A stretch of DNA of 64,000 nucleotides, taken from assembly GCA_030704615.1 (NCBI GenBank), contig CM060734.1, positions 12,030,001 through 12,094,000 of the forward strand, given 5' to 3'. This document shows positions 56,341 through 64,000 of this stretch, in pieces; within the stretch, counting starts at the first letter, position 1, and each line of letters opens with the position of its first letter. The stretch comes from Takakia lepidozioides. Taxonomy: Eukaryota; Streptophyta; Takakiopsida; Takakiales; Takakiaceae. Both the position numbers and the translations under genes were made by a program. The notes under the pieces are model-generated. The model was not told the DNA's origin, searched no databases, and worked only from the letters and a program-made list of their open reading frames with translations.

Positions 56341-57825
56341 AGGCTCTGATTTATTTGGTGAACAAGCCTTTGATAAGTGGAATAATAGCAAGGTGGTTAA
56401 TAATCTTGCACGAGTTTGAGTTCGAAGTTGTTTACAAGCCTGGCCGTTTGCATCTTGTGGCAGATCACCTGTCACGCCTATCAACAGGAGAGCCCGCTAC
56501 AGGAGTAGACGACCAACTACCTGATGCGAGTTTGTTTGCAGTGGAGGTGCAGGGAAGTGCAGATGACTAGTTAGATTGGCAGTGGCCAATCAGATACTAC
56601 CATACTCATGGTCAGTGCCCACCTAGTTATGGAAAGGAGCAGAGGAAGAGAATTGCTATCAAGGCTTTACCTTATACTATGGTAGGGGGCAGAATGTATA
56701 AGCTAGGACCTGATGGAGTACTTAAACGATGCTTGTACCACCATGAAGTAAATAAAGTTTTGGAGGAAGTTCATAAAGGAGTGGCTGGAGGTCATTTTGG
56801 AAAAGAGACTACCAGTAGAAAGATACTACTTGCAGATTACTGGTGGCCTACTTTGTTCAAGGATGTACACAAATATTGTAAGAGTTGTGATGAGTGTCAG
56901 AGGCTAGGACCATTGCAGAGATTTGGGAAGATGGCTTTGCATCCTACGATGCTTGCTGAACCATTTCAGAAATGGGGACTAGACTTTGTTGGACCAATTA
57001 ACCCACCAGCCAAGAATACACAGAACAAGTATATAATCACAACCACTGATTATACTACAAAGTGGGTGGAAGCTAAAGCTCTGAGGGACAACACAACTAA
57101 GTCCACAGCAAGGTTCCTGTATGAGAACATACTTACAAGATTTGGCTCTCCCCTGGAATTTATCAGTGACCAGGGAAGTCACTTCATTAATGAGACCATA
57201 GAACTATTGACTAAAGAGTTCATGATTGTGCGTAGGAAGAGTACAACTTATTACCCACAGGGTAATGGGCAGGCAGAGGCTACCAACAAAATACTATGTA
57301 CTATCTTGGCTAAGATAGTCAATGCAAACAAAATAGATTGGGATACAAAGTTGTTGACGACTTTGTGGTCATACAAGACTTCATATAAAGTCACCACTAA
57401 GTATACACCATTCCAATTAGTTTTATGGTATGGAAGCTTTACTTCCAGTGGAGTTCTTGTTACCTACCATGAGAACGGAATGGGGAAGGAGAATGGAATT
57501 GGAAGATTCAATTAAGGTCAGGAAACATGAATTATATCATGTGGAAGAAGTACGTGCTGATGCAGCAGATAACATGACCATAATTCAGATTAAGAGGAAG
57601 GATCAATTTGATGAAGGTAAACTGAAAACTTTTAAGACGGGTGATTTGGTTCTATGGTTGCAGAAGAAGGGGAAGATTAAGGCTTCTAAGCTTAAATCAC
57701 CATGGAAAGGACCTTATGTCATATAGAAGATATATGATAACAACATCGCCATGTTACAAACCATTAACAAAGAGATGTTGGGAAGAGTCAATGCCAATAA
57801 GTTGAAAGGATACAGTGGTATCCAC
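56341..57825 (+). pseudogene. Ty3/gypsy D 3' half: RNase H end and integrase
   Basis: Starts mid-RNase H at ALIYLVNKPLISG, then VVYKPGRLHLVADHLSR. TAG at 56568-56570 interrupts the linker and the same frame resumes. The 56679-57515 frame has the zinc domain (GGHFGKETTSRK ... CDECQRLG) and DDE core (WGLDFVGP ~56974, ISDQGSHF ~57163, YYPQGNGQAEATN ~57250). The third catalytic E follows the Q-A as usual. A frameshift near 57425 moves the C-terminal domain to 57430-57726 (KTFKTGDLVLWLQKKGK, SPWKGPYVI), with TAG after it and a short continuation. RT is absent: the ~110-bp unit array stands in its place. Confidence 0.88.
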
Positions 57826-57954
57826 GACAAACCATTGCAACACGATTTGCATATTGAAACACAGACACAGTCACGGGCTGCACCGGTAATACCAACGGAG
57901 CATGAAGCACTTGTCGTAAAGCCGAATGTGTATGGCCTGAGCGGAGAACACGGG

Positions 57955-58060
57955 TGTTCGCACAGTTATCACAGCCCACCATAGCATCACACAGCCTATC
58001 ACAGCCCATCACAGTGTCACACAGCCTATCACAGTCCACCACAGTTAGACACAGCCCATG
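57955..58060. repeat. CACAGCC minisatellite at gypsy D 3' end
   Basis: Variants of cacagcctatcacagcccat repeated about eight times; the complementary-strand family of 52570-52900. Confidence 0.85.
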
Positions 58061-59096
58061 CGGGTTACACAGTCCATAGGGTCAGTGACAGGTGGACGCG
58101 GGTTAACGTCAGAAAAGTGGCCGTCAAGTGAAAGAGAAGTTTGGAAGTCAAACTCGGAGAATGTGCCACGCAAACAGGGGAAGTCAGAGGCATGTCTAAA
58201 AACGAACACGTGGTCACTAGGGCGAAGCACACCGCTGTGCATAAATTATAGAAGTGGGTATCATCATGCAAGAGAACAAATCGGGCCGTCAAAGTACCTA
58301 CCCGGTACATCAGCCAAAACTATTTGTGGGCCCATTAATTCATTCGGGGCAGGGGTAACGGAACCCTTTCCGAGTACAGAAAAGAGGGATTTTTACCACA
58401 TGTGCTGTCCTACTGGACATTCCAGGTGGGAATGTCCACGGAGGGGGAAAGAATTAAAAAGTTACCCATGCAGGCAACAGCCAATCAGGAGCGAGAATTT
58501 CATGCAGGTGGTTCCCTCCAAGAAACAAGAACAAGAAATCGGAAGAGTTATGAGCGGAAGAGTCGAGGTGGCTCTGAATAGCCCGTGTCTCGACGGGAGG
58601 GGCAATCAAAGCTATAGCTTTGTAGCTATGGCGGATATAACGGATTACACGCTCGCTTTACTACTCACGCAGTGGCGCAAGGACGAACGAATTGAGAGTA
58701 CATTCTCTCTCACTCGATACTTGCAAGCCCCACAGGCTTACACGGGGGAATGCTTGCGCGTGAGCCTGTGAGCCTATGAGCCTGGCTAGGCTCACGCCAC
58801 GTCAGCAATCATCCACGTGTGCAGGTCCTAATTCCGTGCTCCCCCCCCCCTAATTACCGCGGATCAGTTGTCGCCTATGTCCCTTTCATCGCCACCACAT
58901 GAATATTCTTTCCGACCGAGAACAATGGTAGGTTTGTGGATGGTTTAGGATCGAGGACATGATTTTTGAATGAGGAGATCGTCCGCTAGAGAATTGAATA
59001 TTAACAGCAAACCCTTTTTTTTGCAAAGTAGTTCATTCATTCCAACCCACAAACATTTTTCAATGTTGGAATCTGAAGACCTACCCCAGGCAATCC
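58061..59096. other. LTR-like or intergenic, no gene
   Basis: The 237-codon frame at 58058-58771 starts inside the minisatellite and has no domain, so it is read as chance. It probably includes the 3' LTR of gypsy D. 58770-59096 is the 3' flank of the methyltransferase-like gene. Confidence 0.4.
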
Positions 59097-59495
59097 CTAA
59101 CTGTACTTACGGGAACGCGCGAAGATCTTGAAAAATGAACTACTTCCAGAGTCTGCAGCAATATCATCTATGAACACAGCAACCCCTCCTTGACGTTTTT
59201 TTCCTCCGCGACCCCCATGGAGAGGCGAATGCATTGTTTGTTGGGACAACACCCGTGCGCAAGCTTCCGCGTAAACCGGCAAGCGGTAAGCTCTAGGGGG
59301 ACTCGGGGACATGTAGTATCCTTGGAAACCGAAAGGTGTCCGCGTATTCGATGACACCTGCCGAACTCTGGAAAGCAAGAAGAGGAATGGTGGTAGATGT
59401 TATCATCCAGAAATAGACAATGTAAGCAACCATCTGTCGAACGGGAATGACACAATGAAATGCAACATATTTTGCACGACTAGAGCCGAACTTAC

Positions 59496-60490
59496 TCACA
59501 CTCAAAATCGGAGTCCACGTCGAGATCCTCGTCAGGCGCTTTGGGCTCCTCAAGAAGTCCCTCCGTGGATGGGGCAGAAGTAGTGCCCGACTCAAGCTGA
59601 TGAAGCTCACTTGAGAAGAGCTCCGTATCAGCCTCCATGCCGAAGAAGTGCCTTCCGGCGCTTTTGCACGCATGAAAAGATGCTCCTGCAAATCGAAGAT
59701 GAACGAGAAATCAGAACATGGCTTCCCTAAGCTCACTGCCCACATTTCAAACACAGTGTTGAGGGCCCCACCTGTTCCCATAGACAAGTCAACCACTCGT
59801 CCACCGTGACGGCTGCATGTCTCCACCAAAAGTCTGCATGAAAGATGGGGATTTCTCCCGTGCACCTCTCCAAGGGATACCAGTCGACCTTTTTGTGGTA
59901 TGACCCGAGTCCACGTAATTGAAGATTACATCATCCTCCACAGGCTCGCAGGTGGGGTCAATGTGAGCTGCAAGGTCCCTCAACTGGAACTCAGCAATAC
60001 CAGGAGGAAGAGTGTCCTTACGCACCCTCGCCAGGCACAAAGCTTCGAACACCCGAGTCTGTCAATAATCACGAAGAGAGCATGAGGCAAAAGACAAAAC
60101 CAACTTTTGACATGTACATCAGAACTACTTTAATTCAAAGGAACAACTCACTTTCGGCCCCGGGAACTCGCCCTTCGTAAGAGGCAGAGTGTTGATGCAT
60201 GTCCAAGTTTTGATGACACGAAACCCGGAAGCTTTCATGTAGCTGAAAAGAGTTCTTCGTGCCGACATGTCATTTGACTGCATGAAAAGAAGAGCCCCCG
60301 AGTCAGAAAGGAATTTGCTGCTGAATGAGAAGGCCCACTGCCAGTAACGAGAATCCGATTTGTTCCAAGTGGGGGTTGAATTGGAAGGCAACACATCAGG
60401 GACAGGGAAACCGTCAGGAATGTCCAGCACCACAAGGTCAGTCGCGTATGCCTGCTGAACTCCATTCACCCAATCCGGCCTTTTTGTGAC
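59496..60490 (-). other. Methyltransferase core exons 6-8 of the minus-strand gene
   Basis: Exon 6 contains DLVVLDIPDGFP (60436-60405), which sits where the catalytic D/S/N-P-P-Y/W motif IV is found; here it reads D-I-P-D, so catalysis is doubtful or divergent. Exon 7 has KSPSFMQT, then after a 1-base insertion LVETCSRHGG and motif I VVDLSMGTGG (59796-59767), the AdoMet-binding loop. Exon 8 has GRHFFGMEAD (59655-59626), matching the G-R-x-F-x-G-x-E-x-D strand after motif I. The order IV then I is that of beta-class N4-cytosine/N6-adenine methylases. An acidic tail (EEPKAPDEDLDVDSDFE) follows. Confidence 0.65.
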
Positions 60491-61354
60491 CTATAGCCAA
60501 AAACAGGAGACAGTGTCACAAGCCCAATCTTGATCCAACAGGAAATCAATCCCATCGACAAGCCAGAACAAGTTGCCAAAACAAAATTATTCACACAACA
60601 GTTAAGACATATGTGCTTACCTGAGTGAAGAACAAAACAAGCATGTCCCATGATTTCGAGGGCACCCCTTTGAATGTCGACTTCCTGGATTCCATCATTG
60701 CCAGAAAACTTTCATTCACCACCTTACGATGGAACTGGCCCAAAACCCTGGATGGATGTTCTCTCGCATCGAAAGGTTGCTCCCTCGACTTTGCTGTTCT
60801 CTTATCCCTCCTAGTTGGAGAAGGCTGTCTTTCAGCGACCTCTGACGGGCCCTGTTCCTGCGGAGCTGCACTCTTCCCCTTCCCCTTCGGATCCCCGGCA
60901 ATCTTCCCCTTCCGTTTTGGAGTAGCAGATTTCTCAGGCTCTTTTGCAGCCAGAGCAGCAATGATTCTGTCCTGAATGTCTTTGTCAGCCAGTGGGGCAA
61001 ATGCCACGGCGTTGTCGTTAAGGTTTCTCAAAACAACTTCATCGAATGGTGTGTCCTGTTTTGGTAGATCGAGGTACCACCCACAGTCTCTGAAGTGCGC
61101 CCTGCTCCAGTCTCTGGCAATACCAGCCGTGTACATTGTCTTGTCATTGGAGGGGTCAGCCCACGAGTAGATGAAGTCTGGGTCATTGCTAAGGTACTTT
61201 CTCGGTATGAGGACATGATACATATACCTCAATGACACACACACCCAAAATCTAGACAGTCAATCGATCTGATCAGGACACAGATCACACATCACGAGAA
61301 GTGTATTGGCATGCAGGTCAGTAACACTGATAAACCAACGTTTGAAAGCCCGAT

Positions 61355-62112
61355 TCAACATTGCGTTGACGCAATGTTGATTCGAGCTGAAATGGAAAAC
61401 ACCAAATTTGGAGAACTGCACTTTCAACAAGCACGTACGAGATGGAAAGCCCATTATCCTAAAACATCTCATGCACAACATTGGAACCCCAATCAACCTT
61501 GCGTTGACGCAAAGAAGATTGACGGATACACCTATGATAATGTAGCATTGAAAGAGACAGTGCTTGGCAACGGAATTCAACATTGCGTCAACGCAAGGTT
61601 GTTTTCATTAACAGAGGAAATGGAAAACAGTGATTGAAAACCACCATCCGAATATCTGTTGGTATGGATATTCAACCTTGCGTTGACGCAAGGTTGAATT
61701 CCTCTGTTGAAACAACTGTCCAGGGTATTTTTGATAACCTTAACTTTCCTACAATTGTATGGAAATCGGGGTATTTTGGCAGGATTAATCTAGCAATCCA
61801 TACCGTCAAACAATGTTGCGTCAACGCAAGGCTGTTTGATGGTACAGTGTAAGCTCTAAACAACATTTCAAACAGACTCCAAACCGACTTTAAGTTCATC
61901 CTGGCAGCATTGCAACTGGAAACCACAAAAAAAACAGCCCAAGAACAAAGGAAAACCTACACAGCCAGGCCCTTCATCAACCTTGCGTTGACGCAAGGTT
62001 GATTTTCCTGTCAATTTTTGCCTTTTCACATGCAGAATAACGACTTCATTGGATACCCCAGGTACATGAAAGTGAAACCAAAACAAAGGGATACAAGCTT
62101 GCGTTAACGCAA
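61355..62112. repeat. Seven palindromes in intron 4 of the methyltransferase-like gene
   Basis: Core TTGCGTTGACGCAA or its complement TTGCGTCAACGCAA (one TTGCGTTAACGCAA) at 61361-61374, 61499-61512, 61583-61596, 61678-61691, 61816-61829, 61983-61996 and 62099-62112. Arms often extend to CAACC/GGTTG or CAACA/TGTTG. The best copies have 12-14-bp arms: 61355-61380, 61670-61699 and 61976-62003. Centre spacings are 138, 84, 95, 138, 167 and 116 bp. All lie within the single 996-bp intron between exons 4 and 5, and none was seen in the other introns. Confidence 0.93.
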
Positions 62113-63852
62113 TGTTGTTCGGCTGCACGTCCAGAGCCTTCATAGCTCCCTGAAAACCTCCGAATTCGCAGTTCTACATGGAAAAAACAAAACAAGAATA
62201 CAGAAACATACACTTCAAGTACCAGAATTGTTTCTTGGAGGTCACACCTGTACAACACTCGTTTCATTGCTTGCTCGCTGTTGTACTGGTTTTTGAATTC
62301 GTAGGACTTGGAGATTCTTTTTTCTCTCTCAAACTCCCTGAAAAAACAGGTGTTCCAGACAGCGAGCTTCCATCTCCTGATATAGGCCTCCAGTGTGATC
62401 CGGGGGCAAGACATCTGGATTTTGTAGTCTGCCATTGACTCCCCAAGTGCAGCCACCGCTCGTTTTTCCAACTGTAGCAAGAAAGATCATAATAATTGTG
62501 GAGAGAGCACGGAGCAGCACAAGCATTTGAAAATGGTTTTGTGGAAACTTTACCTGGCTCCAGAAGGTTGCTTTGTGTAGCCACTGGTCGAATGTGTGGT
62601 CGCTTACAACTTTTATTGCTTGTGTCTTCGAGTCCCTCTGAGGAGATGGGAACATGTTGGTGTCTCTCACAAGTGGATCGGAATTCCAGATCTCCAACCA
62701 CTTGATTTTGGTTGCATTGTCCACCATTGAAATGGAGAGGCGATGCAGTTTCTTTTGGGTCATCTCTGGCTTTGAGCCATACTTGTCATAATGTGCTTTC
62801 ACCTGTTCCAAAAATTCCGTGCCAAGACTTGGATCTGCTATGCGGATTTGTTTGTCGAACGCACTCATGAGGTTCTTCCTTTGATTGTTCATCTCGAATT
62901 TCATTATGTCCTCAAGCCTAGTAGCAGACCTCTGCTCTTCTGTGTGGGAAGCATAATACTCTGCTTTCGCCTTCAAACCAGTTTTTGCTATTTCTTGCTG
63001 CATACATTACAGGGAGAAAGAATCAAACACTGCCGTTTCTTGATAAAATTTGCAGTAACAACAATCGGACAGATATCAAGAAGCTTACCGTGTACATGTA
63101 GTCAAGAAAAGCCTTCCATTGTCAGGCTGTACCATGTGCTTGTCTTCTTTTCAGCACACCTCTTCATCTGCTGAGGACTGAGCACGTTCTTGAATGACTC
63201 CAGTGGCATCAGCCCTATCTTCTGGATACGGAATAGAGTGTGGCAGAGATTTGTTGTCATATGGGAGGTATCATTGGACCTGGAAAAACCTTCAACTCAT
63301 AAGATGATTTCTAATTGTGTAAACGCAGATCGGAACGGGAACAATGTTGGTAACTTACTTGTTTATGTCGTGCATGGCTGTCAAGATCTGCGTGACACGT
63401 CCTTTGTGGTCGAGTACCATGGAAACCACGCTCCAATGCCATTCGATCTCGTCCGAGTGCAAGCTTGAAATGTAATCCATCTAGGCAAGCAGTCTATGGT
63501 TCCCATCCCAGACAAAAAACATCTTTCCCATAAATGCTTTTGTGGAGGCCTTTTTGGACAGCTTGAACTCAAACTCCCTGTTTACATCCCGCCAGCATGC
63601 ATCCCAACTTTGCTCTATCTCCTCTGTTACAGGACACTCCTCTCCTTTCGTGTTCACAGTGGATACATAGAACACAACAGATCCCTTGACATAGCCGTGA
63701 ACAAAATTGTTTTTCAACTTCGTGATGTCGTTCCTCAATGCGGGTCGAACCGCGGGCATGGAGATCATCTTGCATAGTGGGATAACCAGGTTTCCGCCGG
63801 GAACCTCCATCGACAGAATCACCTTCGAGGAGTTCACTTTCTGCCCACCCAT

Positions 63853-64000
63853 AACGATCGTCAAGGATTGTGTTCTTCTGTGATAGTTCTGCGCGCTACG
63901 TGTCCTTGTGCACAGTATAAACCGCACACTTTGCTTATCACTAATCCCTCCCGCTTTCTCCTAACCATACTGATGTTTAGACTACAAACCTCACTAATCT
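63853..64000. other. Upstream edge of the methyltransferase-like gene
   Basis: The minus-strand frame stays open to 63927 (an alternative start). No TATA box or other signal is evident before the window ends. Confidence 0.3.

Larger units (their letters stand above)
59097..63852 (-). pseudogene. ParB-like / beta-class DNA methyltransferase-like gene, nine exons, disrupted
   Basis: Minus-strand exons: 63852-63359, 63279-63089, 62997-62554, 62471-62248, 61251-60621, 60490-60152, 60058-59737, 59685-59496, 59367-59097 (TAG). All introns are GT-AG and phases fit, giving about 1,035 codons. ATG 63852 is chosen because exon 1 then leaves the correct phase; an upstream in-frame start at 63927 is possible. 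Exon 1 runs from KVILSMEVPGGNLVIPL to FFVWDGNHRLLA, whose D-G-N-H-R resembles ParB/sulfiredoxin-fold nucleotide-binding motifs. Exons 2-4 look helical. Exon 5 has a conserved-looking block (DPDFIYSWADPSNDKTMY) and a basic K/G/P linker (nuclear signal-like). Exons 6-8 form the methyltransferase core. Defects: TAG at 63483-63481 right after HRLLA; net +1 or -2 in exon 2; +1 and +2 in exon 7. The fold assignments are inference; the gene structure is strong. Confidence 0.75.

Noticed and set aside
58058-58771. 237-codon plus-strand ORF
   Set aside because: Starts inside the CACAGCC minisatellite and runs through LTR-like DNA; no recognisable domain.
61311-61852. Cysteine-repeat protein (Q-H-C-V-D-A type repeats) on the plus strand
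   Set aside because: The repeated peptide is simply the translation of the palindrome core in an intron of the opposite-strand gene.
62046-62173. Extra exon within the palindrome-bearing intron
   Set aside because: Exon 4 (ends 62248, phase 2) joins the 61251 acceptor in frame. The candidate exon hits TGA after about eleven codons and has no good donor.

Overview
This is nuclear DNA from a streptophyte. The best evidence is a complete six-exon GOT1 gene (Golgi/ER vesicle-transport membrane protein) with canonical GT-AG introns, plus many remnants of organelle-type PLS pentatricopeptide-repeat (PPR) proteins, plant-type Ty3/gypsy and Ty1/copia retrotransposons, LINEs and long satellites. The PPR style and repeat density suggest a large seedless-plant genome (fern, lycophyte or relative), but the species cannot be fixed from the sequence alone. 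Almost everything outside GOT1 is repetitive or broken.

Layout: 0-3.7 kb, gypsy element A, which has lost its reverse-transcriptase core and has an inverted 3' end; 3.7-5.3 kb, LTR-like DNA; 5.3-5.6 kb, a small F-box-like ORF; 6.2-11.7 kb, minisatellite, an inverted repeat pair, an array of GC-rich palindromes and a coiled-coil ORF; 12-19.4 kb, a rearranged and tandemly amplified PPR locus, part of which is duplicated at 53.1-54.7 kb; 19.5-21.5 kb, a ~120-bp satellite that recurs in reverse orientation at 33.6-35.5 kb; 21.5-24.1 kb, gypsy B integrase, tandem LTRs and a LINE tail; 25.4-28.9 kb, GOT1 with a LINE fragment in intron 4; 29.8-33.3 kb, LINE and unknown fragments; 36.1-41.5 kb, gypsy C, the most complete retroelement; 46.2-47.9 kb, a second gypsy B copy and a copia gag piece bounded by an A-tailed ~110-bp unit; 47.9-53 kb and 56.3-58 kb, two oppositely oriented halves of gypsy D, the second bordered by about ten tandem copies of the same unit.

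The most notable locus is 59.1-63.9 kb on the minus strand. Nine exons with matching splice phases give a protein of about 1,035 residues. The N-terminal exon ends in a ParB/sulfiredoxin-like D-G-N-H-R motif. The C-terminal exons carry the motif IV, motif I and G-R-x-F-x-G-x-E signature of a beta-class (permuted) DNA amino-methyltransferase. The copy contains one nonsense codon and frameshifts. Its fourth intron holds seven copies of a palindrome with core TTGCGTYRACGCAA. A second palindrome array at 7.6-8.4 kb is built on the same TGCG-N4-CGCA skeleton. Whether the palindromes and the methyltransferase-like protein are functionally linked is a hypothesis only.
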